NCBI GenBank assembly: GCA_947503965.1
Contig: CANNFU010000007.1
Coordinates: 1 to 64,000 of the forward strand
Direction: 5' to 3'
Length of the DNA: 64,000 bases
DNA from: an uncultured Paracoccaceae bacterium
GTDB lineage: Bacteria > Pseudomonadota > Alphaproteobacteria > Rhodobacterales > Rhodobacteraceae
The translations under genes were made by a program, and so were the position numbers. Positions 51,466 to 59,917 of the stretch are shown here, piece after piece. How positions within the stretch are numbered: position 1 is the stretch's first letter; each line of letters opens with the position of its first letter. The notes beneath the pieces are model-generated. The model searched no databases. It was not told the DNA's origin and saw nothing but the letters and a program-made list of their open reading frames with translations.

Positions 51466-52469
51466 GCGGCGGCAGACACTGCCGTGATCTGATCAGCGAC
51501 CTGATTGATGATGCCCTGAATGCTTTCGCCCCGCGCGCGGGCCGCAAAGGATAGCGCCATGCGGTGTTCCAGAACCGGAACAGCCATTGTGCGGATGTCT
51601 TCGGCGGAAGGCGCAAGGCGCCCGTCAAGCAGAGCAGCGGCGCGCACAGTCAGCATCAGCGCCTGTGCAGCACGGGGGCCGGGGCCCCAACTGACGCTTT
51701 GTCTAATGATATCGGGGGCCGTCGCGTCGTCCGGGCGGCAGGCGCGAACAAGATCAAGGATCATCTCTACGATGTTTTCACCCACTGGCATGCGACGCAG
51801 CACAGTTTGTGCATCAAGCAGCTCTTGCGCAGTGAAGACGGCTGTCGACATGGCCTCTTCAACGCCGGTGGTAGCGATCAGGATATCTTTTTCGGTGTCG
51901 CGGTCGGGGTAGGGGACATCGATCTGCACAAGGAAACGGTCAAGCTGCGCTTCGGGCAGCGGATAGGTGCCTTCCTGTTCAATGGGGTTTTGCGTGGCAA
52001 GCACGTGGAACGGCACGCCAAGCGGTCGGTGCTGACCAGCGATGGTGACTTCTTTTTCTTGCATCGCCTGCAAAAGCGCCGATTGGGTCCGCGGAGAGGC
52101 GCGGTTGATCTCATCCGCCATCAGCAACTGGCAGAAAACAGGCCCTTCGATAAAACGAAACGCGCGCGAGCCGTCATTGGTCGTTTCCAATACCTCAGAA
52201 CCAAGGATGTCGGCGGGCATCAGGTCCGGCGTGAACTGGATGCGGTTCCCGTCAAGGCCCATCACGGTCGAGAGCGTATCCACCAGACGCGTCTTGCCAA
52301 GGCCCGGCAAGCCGATCAACACAGCATGTCCGCCACAGATCAGCGCGGTAAGCGTGAGATCCACGACCCTTTGCTGGCCAATGAAACGGGCCGAGATGCT
52401 GGTGCGCGCCTCGCCCAGCTTTGCGCCCAGTGTTTCGATATGGGCGACAAGATCGGCGTCGTTGGCCAT
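51462..52469 (-). CDS. MoxR family AAA+ ATPase
   Basis: This 335-residue AAA+ chaperone-like ATPase has the Walker A GLPGLGKTRLVDTL, Walker B LLMADEINRASPRTQSALL with the Glu, sensor 1 HVLATQNPIEQEGTYPLPEA, and the arginine-finger region QLDRFLVQIDVPYPDRDTE. MoxR ATPases activate vWA-domain partners, here probably the DUF58 protein. The ATG has a GGAGG site. It is the first gene of the five-gene operon and is divergent from the DUF1285 gene. Confidence 0.95.
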   Translation of the reverse strand: MANDADLVAHIETLGAKLGEARTSISARFIGQQRVVDLTLTALICGGHAVLIGLPGLGKTRLVDTLSTVMGLDGNRIQFTPDLMPADILGSEVLETTNDGSRAFRFIEGPVFCQLLMADEINRASPRTQSALLQAMQEKEVTIAGQHRPLGVPFHVLATQNPIEQEGTYPLPEAQLDRFLVQIDVPYPDRDTEKDILIATTGVEEAMSTAVFTAQELLDAQTVLRRMPVGENIVEMILDLVRACRPDDATAPDIIRQSVSWGPGPRAAQALMLTVRAAALLDGRLAPSAEDIRTMAVPVLEHRMALSFAARARGESIQGIINQVADQITAVSAAA

Positions 52470-52525
52470 GACAATCCTCCGGTTGAACTATATTGCTATT
52501 GGTACAGATAATCCCATGAACCCCA

Positions 52526-53113
52526 ATGGCAAAAACAATGACCACACAAAAGATTGTGACACCGTCAGCAGAAAGCCTCGCATCAAGCGCGCGTGCTGTC
52601 CAAAAGGGCGGTTTGCCGCCGGTTCATCTGTGGAATCCGCCCCATTGCGGGCAGATCGACATGCGGATCGCGCGGGATGGGACGTGGTTTTACATGGGTA
52701 CGCCAATTGGGCGGCCCGAACTTGTGCGGCTGTTTTCGACGATTCTGCGCAAGGATGAGGACGAATATGTCTTGGTCACCCCGGTTGAGAAGGTCGGGAT
52801 TACCGTGGACGATGCGCCCTTCGTCGCGGTGGATTTCAACCGGGTCGGTGAGGGGCTGGAGTTCGAGACAAATGTCGGTGACCGAATGATTGCAGGGCCA
52901 GAGCATCCGATCCGGGTTGTGCGGGATCCCGAAACGGGAGAGCCGTCACCTTATGTGCTGGTGCGCGCCAATCTGGAGGCGCTGATTGATCGCAAGTCGT
53001 TCTACCGCTTGGTTGAGATCGGCGAACATGCTGCGCACGAGGGCGCGCAGTGGTTTGGTGTGCGATCGGCAGGTGTGTTCTTTCCGATTATCCCATCCGC
53101 AGAGCTGGATTAA
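52526..53113 (+). CDS. DUF1285 domain protein
   Basis: This 195-residue protein shows the DUF1285 pattern: LPPVHLWNPPHCGQIDMRIA, the segment DGTWFYMGTPIGRPELVRLF and VTPVEKVGITVDDAPFVAVD. The family is conserved in proteobacteria next to moxR genes and has no established function. The start at 52526 has no clear ribosome-binding site, and a Met four codons later is possible. It is divergent from moxR here. Confidence 0.88.
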   Translation: MAKTMTTQKIVTPSAESLASSARAVQKGGLPPVHLWNPPHCGQIDMRIARDGTWFYMGTPIGRPELVRLFSTILRKDEDEYVLVTPVEKVGITVDDAPFVAVDFNRVGEGLEFETNVGDRMIAGPEHPIRVVRDPETGEPSPYVLVRANLEALIDRKSFYRLVEIGEHAAHEGAQWFGVRSAGVFFPIIPSAELD

Positions 53114-53196
53114 TACGGTGGCTGAAGCGACGAGCGACATCAGTCACGTCAGGTGATCAGTGATTTATATGAATTGGCCCATGGTGCGCGACCGCC

Positions 53197-53388
53197 CTAC
53201 AGATCACCGCCGCTGGCCCAAAGCCATAAAAACAAGCCCCATAACAACCCGGCACCGATCAGCGCCATACCCGCATATGTAATCACTGAGGAATTGTTGT
53301 TCACCCCAAGGCCGATGACCATACCGCCGCCGCCGATAAGGATAATGGGCATCACGAGGCTGATGATAAAACTGATTAACCGCTTCAT
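53197..53388 (-). CDS. Small two-helix membrane protein
   Basis: This 63-residue protein starts MKRLISFIISLVMPIILIGG and has two hydrophobic helices with a Gly-rich turn and a polar loop (VNNNSSVITYAG). A GGAGAG ribosome-binding site precedes the ATG at 53388, which supports real expression. I know no function. It is convergent with the DUF1285 gene and divergent from hyi. Confidence 0.65.
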   Translation of the reverse strand: MKRLISFIISLVMPIILIGGGGMVIGLGVNNNSSVITYAGMALIGAGLLWGLFLWLWASGGDL

Positions 53389-53511
53389 AACTCTCTCCAC
53401 TCACACGCCCGCACCAACTTTAGATAAGTAACCCATTGGTTTATTGCAAATCCGTTGCATTGCGCGCCGTTGCTTGAGAAGGATTGTGCGTTGCGTTGAA
53501 GGACAAAAACT

Positions 53512-54261
53512 ATGCCCAAATTCTGTGCCAATCTGACGTGGCTTTTCACGGAACTGCCTTTTCTAGAGCGATTTGCAGCGGCCAAGGAAGCTGGCTTTGA
53601 TGCGGTCGAGGTGCTGTTCCCTTACGACGTGAACGCGCAGGACATCGTTAATGAGCTTGCCCGGTACGAGTTGAAAATGGCGCTGATCAATTGCCCGCCG
53701 CCCAACTACACAGGCGGTGATCAGGGATTTGCCGCTGTCCCGGCGCTTGCGGATCGCTTTCGCCGCGATTTCAAACGTTCTGTGCGGTATGCGAAGACCC
53801 TGGGCGCGCAGCATCTGCATATCATGTCGGGCGTGAGCGAAGGACCCGAGGCAAAAGCGGTTTTCATCGACAACCTGCGCTGGGCTGCGGCAGAAGCGCC
53901 CAACCAAAGCTTGACGATTGAGCCGATCAATAATGACACCATGCCCGGTTATTTTCTGAATGATTTTGATCTGGGCCGCGAAATTGTTGAGACTGTAAAT
54001 GCCCCCAATCTGCGCCTTCAATTCGATACGTTCCATGCGGCGAAGATCACCGGGGATATGTTGGCTACATGGGCGGCCATGCGGGATGTAACGGTACATG
54101 TGCAGGTCGCACAGATGCCTGACCGGACCGAGCCGGATCATGGCACGATCGACTATCCGGCATTCTTTGCCGCGCTTGATGAAGAAGGTTATCAAGGGTG
54201 GGTTTCGGGCGAATACAAGCCACGCAACTCAACAACAGACGGCTTGGGCTGGCTGGGCTGA
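53512..54261 (+). CDS. hyi: Hydroxypyruvate isomerase
   Basis: This 249-residue TIM-barrel enzyme interconverts hydroxypyruvate and tartronate semialdehyde and links to glyoxylate metabolism. The family segments are FCANLTWLFTELPFLERFAA, AGFDAVEVLFPYDV, the metal-site Glu in TIEPINNDTMPGYFL, and LRLQFDTFHAAKITGD. The end WVSGEYKPRNSTTDGLGW is typical. An AAGGA site precedes the start. Glyoxylate made by GlcDEF fits its pathway. Confidence 0.92.
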   Translation: MPKFCANLTWLFTELPFLERFAAAKEAGFDAVEVLFPYDVNAQDIVNELARYELKMALINCPPPNYTGGDQGFAAVPALADRFRRDFKRSVRYAKTLGAQHLHIMSGVSEGPEAKAVFIDNLRWAAAEAPNQSLTIEPINNDTMPGYFLNDFDLGREIVETVNAPNLRLQFDTFHAAKITGDMLATWAAMRDVTVHVQVAQMPDRTEPDHGTIDYPAFFAALDEEGYQGWVSGEYKPRNSTTDGLGWLG

Positions 54262-54458
54262 GCATGACGAGATCATAGAGCCTGCAAGGGGCGATTGCGC
54301 TTGTGGTGTCGTACCTATTGCGGCGACAGGCAACCCTTATTGCCCTGCAGGCCGCGAACATCAAGCCGCACGGACAAAACGACATGCTACTGGTCAGATC
54401 CTCGGGCTGTCCTGCCGCGTTGCATGATTGCGGATTTTCAGCGCACTCCTGAAACATG

Positions 54459-54476
54459 CTGACATAACGCTGTCAG
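54459..54476. promoter_or_regulatory. CTGACA-N6-TGTCAG inverted repeat upstream of the VOC gene
   Basis: CTGACA (54459-54464) and TGTCAG (54471-54476) are perfect reverse complements with 6 nt between. The site lies 52 nt upstream of the VOC start at 54529. The WYL regulator encoded after the VOC gene is the natural candidate to bind it. Confidence 0.5.
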
Positions 54477-54528
54477 GAGGGGTATGATTAACCTCGTCTC
54501 ATCAGAAGCATATCAAAGGAGATGAGAG

Positions 54529-54894
54529 ATGGCTGATCGCAATATCATGGTGTGGGGTGAAATTCCGGTGACGGATTTGGAAAAGTCCGTAGCGTTTTAT
54601 AACACTGTATTCGGCTATGAGAGCCAGATCGACAATACCGGTCCAAACCCGATGGCTGTGCTGGGCGGCATCATGAACACCGCCGGCGCACATCTTTATC
54701 CCGGCAAGCCGGCGGCAGATGGCGGCAACACAATCCATCTTGATCTGCCCGACAGTCTGGAGGCCGGGATCGCACGCTGCACGGCGGCCGGTGGTGAAGT
54801 GGTCAGCCCACCAATTGAAATTCCGTCGGGGCGGTTCGTTTATGCCAAAGACCTCGATGGCAATTCCATCGGTCTATACGAGTCGACCGAATAG
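54529..54894 (+). CDS. VOC family protein (glyoxalase-like)
   Basis: This 121-residue protein is a vicinal-oxygen-chelate fold domain pair. It starts MADRNIMVWGEIPVTDLEKS and shows VAFYNTVFGYESQIDNT and GRFVYAKDLDGNSIGLYEST, the usual strand patterns of this family. Metal ligands (His/Glu) can be placed only in part, so it may be a non-enzymatic or resistance-type member. It shares a unit with the WYL regulator directly after it. Confidence 0.88.
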   Translation: MADRNIMVWGEIPVTDLEKSVAFYNTVFGYESQIDNTGPNPMAVLGGIMNTAGAHLYPGKPAADGGNTIHLDLPDSLEAGIARCTAAGGEVVSPPIEIPSGRFVYAKDLDGNSIGLYESTE

Positions 54895-55578
54895 ATGCGC
54901 CGGGCTGATCGTCTGTTCCAGATACTCCAGTATCTACGGGGCGGTCGCCTTGTTACGGCTGCTCAACTGGCCGAAAAGCTGGAGGTCACGCCGCGGACGA
55001 TTTACCGCGACGTGGCCCATCTGATCGGGTCCGGCGTTCCGATCGAGGGTGAAGCAGGCGTCGGGTATCTGATGCGCGATGGCTACGATCTGCCGCCGCT
55101 GATGTTCACCCATGATGAGATCGTCGCGCTGGTATCCGGTGCACGCATCCTGCAATCCTGGGGCGGCACAAAGATGGCCGCGGCTGCGCAAGAGGCCTTG
55201 GTAAAGATCGATACAGTCTTACCCGAAGAGGCACGCGCCCGCGCAGGACAGGTCAATGTGCATGCGATTGAAACGCCGATGAACAACGGCTTGTGGCGCG
55301 ATTTTCTGGACAGGTTCGAGGCTGCTTCCGAAGCACATATGCGTTTGCAGATGAGTTATGCAGATGAAACGGGGAGCCATACCGAACGCGTTGTGCGTCC
55401 CTTGGGCGTATGGTTCTGGGGGCAGGTATGGACTGCGGTCTGTTGGTGCGAACTGCGCGATGCCTTCCGGATGTTTCGGCTTGACCGTGTTCTGACCTTG
55501 CAAGAGCTTGACCGGTTTCGCCCTGAAAAGCATCAGACCTTGCGCGCATTTATCGAGACCGAAGCCTACTGTCACTGA
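54895..55578 (+). CDS. WYL-domain transcriptional regulator (YafY family)
   Basis: This 227-residue regulator has an N-terminal HTH (RRADRLFQILQYLRGGRLVT then LAEKLEVTPRTIYRDVAHL) and a C-terminal WYL-type ligand domain (LQMSYADETGSHTERVVRPL then GVWFWGQVWTAVCWCELRDA). The ATG follows the VOC stop codon directly. Such regulators are often encoded with the VOC or DUF gene they control. The inverted repeat at 54459-54476 is a candidate operator. Confidence 0.9.
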   Translation: MRRADRLFQILQYLRGGRLVTAAQLAEKLEVTPRTIYRDVAHLIGSGVPIEGEAGVGYLMRDGYDLPPLMFTHDEIVALVSGARILQSWGGTKMAAAAQEALVKIDTVLPEEARARAGQVNVHAIETPMNNGLWRDFLDRFEAASEAHMRLQMSYADETGSHTERVVRPLGVWFWGQVWTAVCWCELRDAFRMFRLDRVLTLQELDRFRPEKHQTLRAFIETEAYCH

Positions 55579-55648
55579 CCCCACGCAAATGTGGCTGGCC
55601 GTGTGTGCTGCAGCGATTATGTTTGTATCACAAACCAAAGGTCATCTG

Positions 55649-56656
55649 ATGAAACTACGACGCCGGATATTTCTTGCAGGGGCAGGTGCCGCATTCATGT
55701 TGCCTGCTCATGCGCAGACAGAAACATGGAGCGATGTTGCCGAAATTGCGGGCGGCCTGGAGCAATGTCGTGCATTGGTCATTCGCCAGTCGGGTCGAAC
55801 GGTATTGTCGCAGGTATTTCGGGGGCCGACGATTGACCGCGCTGTTCCAATCAAATCGGTATCAAAGACGATCGTTGCTGCCTTGACGGGTGCAGCACTT
55901 GATCGTGGGGAATTGCCGTCGGTTCAGGCACGTCTGGGCGATGTAACCCCACAGTTGATCCCACAGGGCGCAGATCCACGTGTTGCGCAGATCACGATAG
56001 CTGATCTTGTCACCATGCAGGCGGGCCTGGAACGCACATCGGGCGCAAATTATGGTAGCTGGGTGAACAGCGGCAACTGGGTCGCCAACGCGCTGTCGCG
56101 TCCCTTTGTGGCAGAACCAGGGGCGCGCATGCTCTATTCAACGGGGTCGTTTCATATTCTGGGTGCGGTGCTGGCCGAGGTATCAGGACAAAGCCTGCTG
56201 ACGCTGGCACGCCGCCGTCTGGGTACGCCGTTGGGCATTGACGTGCCTGCCTGGACCCGCGATCCCCAAGGCCGCTACATGGGTGGCAATGAAATGGCGT
56301 TGACTGTGGAGGGCATGATCAACTTCGGTGAGATGTACCGTAATGCAGGCCAGTTCGAAGGACGGCAGGTGTTGAGCCCGGCATGGGTCGCGCAGTCTTT
56401 TGAACCACGGACGCGCTCTCCGTTTTCCGGGCTGGATTATGGCTATGGCTGGTTTTTGGGCGAAGCGGCGGGCGTCGGTTATGCGCTGGCCCGCGGGTAT
56501 GGCGGGCAGGTGATTTGCGTGGCACCTCAGCTGGAATTGACGCTGGCGTTGACCTCTGATCCAACGCAACCCGCCCGCAGCGGCGGATATTTCGGCGATA
56601 TCATGCGGCTGATTGAGGGTCAGATTTTGCCGTTGGCACGGGCGCAGATCGGGTAG
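55649..56656 (+). CDS. Beta-lactamase-like serine hydrolase
   Basis: This 335-residue periplasmic protein begins with a possible twin-arginine signal (MKLRRRIFLAGAGAAFMLPA, cut near AHA-QT). It has the class C/beta-lactamase fold: SxxK motif S70-V-S-K73, the Tyr-Ser-Thr (Tyr-x-Asn-like) motif LYSTGSF, and the fold signature GYGWFLGEA. Members include esterases and D-aminopeptidases, so antibiotic hydrolysis cannot be assumed. The start at 55649 places the signal at the N-terminus. Confidence 0.86.
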   Translation: MKLRRRIFLAGAGAAFMLPAHAQTETWSDVAEIAGGLEQCRALVIRQSGRTVLSQVFRGPTIDRAVPIKSVSKTIVAALTGAALDRGELPSVQARLGDVTPQLIPQGADPRVAQITIADLVTMQAGLERTSGANYGSWVNSGNWVANALSRPFVAEPGARMLYSTGSFHILGAVLAEVSGQSLLTLARRRLGTPLGIDVPAWTRDPQGRYMGGNEMALTVEGMINFGEMYRNAGQFEGRQVLSPAWVAQSFEPRTRSPFSGLDYGYGWFLGEAAGVGYALARGYGGQVICVAPQLELTLALTSDPTQPARSGGYFGDIMRLIEGQILPLARAQIG

Positions 56657-56982
56657 GCGTGTGGTTGGGCCGCGTTACACAAAGACGAAGTCTTTGGTAA
56701 GGCAAGAGACGACGTACGACTGATTTCAAACATGCTGAATAACACGCCATCTGTCCCATTTATGAGACCCGACCGATGAAACGATCATCAGTGCGAAAGT
56801 AAGACCATTGCAGTATGTGCTGCGAAACGGACAGGCCCGATCTTGCATTGTTGATCCTGACCAATGGGTCGTTTGGGTCAGAATGCGTGGTCCAGCATAA
56901 AACGGGTAGTGCTCCGCCCAGAAAAAATTCTCCATTTGCCAAGGATTGACCTCTCACCCCCGTCCAACCAATTGTGATGCGC
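56657..56982. other. 326-nt intergenic region without a recognised gene
   Basis: I see no coding sequence with a recognisable product here. Two overlapping minus-strand open frames of about 70 codons have no known relatives and no good ribosome-binding site. The end near 56945-56970 reads GGATTG and later CGTCC, which faintly resembles an ECF sigma promoter, but the spacing of about 12 nt is too short to rely on. Confidence 0.5.
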
Positions 56983-57519
56983 ATGATGACAAGCGACGAG
57001 GACCTAGCAGAGGAGGCCGCCCATGGTGATGGGCAGGCCTTCGCGAGCCTGCTTGATCGCCATTATGAACGGCTGTTTGCCTTCTGCTTCCGGCTGACCG
57101 GTGCCCGGGCCGAGGCAGAGGATCTGACGCAGGATATCTGTGCGGCCCTGCCCGCCAAGCTTGCCAGCTATCAGCGCCGTGCCAAGGTCACCACATGGCT
57201 CTACCGCGTCGCGGTCAATGCCGCCCATGACCGGCGGCGCAAGCGCGCGACATATGCGAAAGCAACGACAGGCTGGGGCGACTGGGAAACCAACCGCACC
57301 GCCGCCAACCGCGACACAAATGAACAAATCGACTGGCTGACCACCGCCATGAACCAACTGAACACGGACCTGCGCGACACGCTTGCCCTTGTGCTCGATG
57401 ACATGACCCATGCCCAGGCAGCCGAAGTGCTGGGCGTCAGCGAAGGCACAATCAGCTGGCGGATATCGGAAGCCAAAAAAGCCCTGCGGGCAATCAAGGA
57501 AAAGGAGGACGTGGCATGA
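56983..57519 (+). CDS. ECF-type RNA polymerase sigma factor
   Basis: This ~178-residue protein has sigma-70 region 2 (ASLLDRHYERLFAFCFRLTG, EDLTQDICAALP, TTWLYRVAVNAAHDRRRKR) and region 4 (DMTHAQAAEVLGVSEGTISW as HTH). It is an extracytoplasmic-function sigma factor. Met codons at 56983 and 56986 are both possible starts. It overlaps the next gene, which has an anti-sigma-like N-terminus and a vWA domain, by 4 nt. The two form one regulatory unit. Confidence 0.92.
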   Translation: MMTSDEDLAEEAAHGDGQAFASLLDRHYERLFAFCFRLTGARAEAEDLTQDICAALPAKLASYQRRAKVTTWLYRVAVNAAHDRRRKRATYAKATTGWGDWETNRTAANRDTNEQIDWLTTAMNQLNTDLRDTLALVLDDMTHAQAAEVLGVSEGTISWRISEAKKALRAIKEKEDVA

Positions 57520-59654
57520 CTGATGACCTGAGCGACCTCAAGGCAATGATGGATAGCGCCACACCCCGGCCCGACGCGGCACGCCGGGCGGAAAATCTGG
57601 CGCTGGCACAGAAAAATTTTGAAGACCTCCAAGGATCGCGGATTGCCCCGCGTCCCACTCCTGCAAACGGGGCAAACGCCCTCTGGACAGGAGTAAAGAC
57701 CATGCTGAACACATTCACCTCCAAGGCCGCGCTGACGACAACCACCGCCATCGTCGCCGTGGGTTTCCTCGCCTTGACGCCGCAAATGCAGGACGTGCTG
57801 CGCCCGCCTTCGGTACCGCAGATCACGATGACCGAATTTGACGGTGCAATCAGCGAACCCCGGATCGAGGATGGCCCGCTGCGCGTGGATGAATTGACAT
57901 CGGATATGCTGGAACGGAGGCCGGTGACAGAACCGCTTGGCGAAGTGTTGCAAGAGCCGCTGATCGTGCCGGAACAGGAACAGGCGTTCGAAGATCGGTC
58001 CACCACCGCTACAGCGCGAGCAGAAGCGCAGGCACTGGGCAGCGCTGCCGTCTCAGACGAGGCCGAATCGGCCCCACAGACGCAGTCCCTGGTCATGGAA
58101 GAAAGCGAGCCGCCCTCTCTGCCGCAAAGACTGCAGATCGCGCCGCCGGCACCCGTCGAGATGCCCGCCCCGACCATGCGAAACCTCGCCGCACCGCAAA
58201 ACACTGTCATCGCGCCTGCGCCAATGCCCGCCGACGATTTGGTCGTCTTCGCACCGCACGTCGATACCGAAGCCTTCCCGACCGAAACGCCCAACACGCT
58301 CAAGATCACGTCAGAAGAGCCGGTTTCCACCTTCTCCATCGATGTGGACACGGCTGCCTATTCCGTCGTCCGCTCCTCCCTCTCGCGCGGCCAACTGCCG
58401 CCGGCACAGGCCGTACGGATCGAGGAAATGATCAACTACTTCCCCTACGACTACCCCGCCCCCGACGCGGGCGAGGCACCGTTCCGACCCACGATCAGCA
58501 GCTTCCAGACCCCTTGGAACGCCGACACGCAACTGGTCCACATCGCCCTGCAAGGCGAAATGCCCAGCATGGATGACCGACCACCGCTGAACCTTGTCTT
58601 CCTGATCGACACATCCGGATCAATGAACGACCCGGCCAAACTGCCGCTCCTGAAACAATCCTTCCGCCTGATGCTCGATCAACTCCGCCCCGAAGATGAA
58701 GTCGCCATCGTCGAATACGCAGGCAGTGCCGGGCAGGTCCTTGCGCCCACGGCAGCATCCGAACGCACAACGATCCTGAACGCGATCCAATCGCTTGGCG
58801 CAGGCGGGTCCACCAATGGACAAGGCGGGCTGCAACAGGCCTACGCCGTCGCCGACACCATGAAAGAGGACGGCCAGGTCAGCCGCATCATCCTCGCTAC
58901 AGATGGCGATTTCAACGTGGGCATCAGCAACCCAGATGCTCTGAAAGACTTCATCGCCGACAAACGTGAGACCGGCACCTACCTCTCTGTCCTCGGCTTC
59001 GGGCGGGGCAATCTGGACGACGCAACGATGCAGGCCCTGGCCCAGAACGGTAACGGCACAGCGGCCTATATCGACACCCTGTCAGAGGCGCAGAAGGTGC
59101 TGGTCGATCAACTCACCGGCGCGCTCTTCCCCATCGCGGGCGACGTGAAGGTGCAGGTCGAATTCAACCCGGCACAGGTCGCCGAATACCGACTGATCGG
59201 CTACGAAACACGGGCACTGGCGCGCGAAGACTTCAACAATGACAAGGTCGACGCGGGCGAACTTGGCGCAGGCCATTCAGTCACGGCGATCTACGAAATC
59301 ACCCCCGTAGGCAGCCCCGCGCAACTCAGCGACCCGCTGCGCTATGCGCCCGACACTGTGGCGGCATCCTCAGACGAGTTGGGCTATGTCAAACTGCGCT
59401 ACAAGGACCCGGGCGAGGATACCAGCCAACTGATCGAAACGCCCATCATCGGCGAAAGCATCCCGGGGACCGAGGCCAACTTCGCCGCAGCCATCGCCGG
59501 TTTCGGGCAACTGCTGCGCGATGACAGCTATCTTGGCGACTGGGGCTATGACGACGCCATCGCACTGGCCAATTCCAACCGGGGCGAAGACCCGTTCGGC
59601 TACCGAACCGAAGCCGTGCAACTGATGCGACTGGCCCAAAGCCTGTCGCGCTAG
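57516..59654 (+). CDS. vWA domain protein with an anti-sigma-like N-terminus (YfbK type)
   Basis: This 712-residue protein starts with a cytoplasmic segment of about 65 residues (MTDDLSDLKAMMDSATPRPD), then one membrane helix (LTTTTAIVAVGFLALTPQMQ). A long Pro/Ala/Glu-rich periplasmic linker follows, then the YfbK motif STFSIDVDTAAYSVVRSSLS, the vWA domain with the MIDAS loop FLIDTSGSMND and a C-terminal DUF3520 part. The layout resembles an anti-sigma factor joined to a metal-dependent sensor. It overlaps the ECF gene by 4 nt. Confidence 0.87.
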   Translation: MTDDLSDLKAMMDSATPRPDAARRAENLALAQKNFEDLQGSRIAPRPTPANGANALWTGVKTMLNTFTSKAALTTTTAIVAVGFLALTPQMQDVLRPPSVPQITMTEFDGAISEPRIEDGPLRVDELTSDMLERRPVTEPLGEVLQEPLIVPEQEQAFEDRSTTATARAEAQALGSAAVSDEAESAPQTQSLVMEESEPPSLPQRLQIAPPAPVEMPAPTMRNLAAPQNTVIAPAPMPADDLVVFAPHVDTEAFPTETPNTLKITSEEPVSTFSIDVDTAAYSVVRSSLSRGQLPPAQAVRIEEMINYFPYDYPAPDAGEAPFRPTISSFQTPWNADTQLVHIALQGEMPSMDDRPPLNLVFLIDTSGSMNDPAKLPLLKQSFRLMLDQLRPEDEVAIVEYAGSAGQVLAPTAASERTTILNAIQSLGAGGSTNGQGGLQQAYAVADTMKEDGQVSRIILATDGDFNVGISNPDALKDFIADKRETGTYLSVLGFGRGNLDDATMQALAQNGNGTAAYIDTLSEAQKVLVDQLTGALFPIAGDVKVQVEFNPAQVAEYRLIGYETRALAREDFNNDKVDAGELGAGHSVTAIYEITPVGSPAQLSDPLRYAPDTVAASSDELGYVKLRYKDPGEDTSQLIETPIIGESIPGTEANFAAAIAGFGQLLRDDSYLGDWGYDDAIALANSNRGEDPFGYRTEAVQLMRLAQSLSR

Positions 59655-59719
59655 AGCGTCGTCCAGTTAATCTGCAACATTTGTTTAAAAACGCGAGGGT
59701 AGTTCCTGACCGCGGGTGG

Positions 59720-59861
59720 GGGTGAAGCCCCCGCCCATGGGGGCGGTCGGGGGCCGCCCGATTTGGCAATCGGGCTGGACCTCAGCCAAGGTATTGTTCA
59801 GATTTTGAGGACGATGGTCTAAGGTGCCGCACTCGCCCCGCGAATGCTGTGGGGTGAGTGC
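59720..59861. other. Structured convergent intergenic region with three hairpins
   Basis: Between the vWA gene and gabD (264 nt) I see a GGGTGGGGGT/GCCCCCGCCC stem near 59714-59735, an exact GCCCGATT/AATCGGGC stem (59756-59775) and a GCACTCgCCCC/GGGGtGAGTGC stem (59829-59861). They may act together as terminators for both genes. No T run is present. Confidence 0.5.
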
Positions 59862-59917
59862 AAATCACGCCGAGCAACGGAAGTCCGAACCGCAAACCTG
59901 ACTATTGCAAGAGATGT

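Noticed and set aside
51564-52511. A 315-codon plus-strand frame opposite moxR
   Set aside because: It lies fully antisense to a clear AAA+ ATPase gene and shows no family features.
53130-53160. A 12-codon GTG frame (VAEATSDISHV) after the DUF1285 gene, which could be a remnant of a MoxR start left by an inversion
   Set aside because: It is too short and the resemblance too weak to support a rearrangement.
56726-56984. Two overlapping minus-strand frames of about 70 codons
   Set aside because: They lack a ribosome-binding site and resemble no protein; the region is better described as intergenic.
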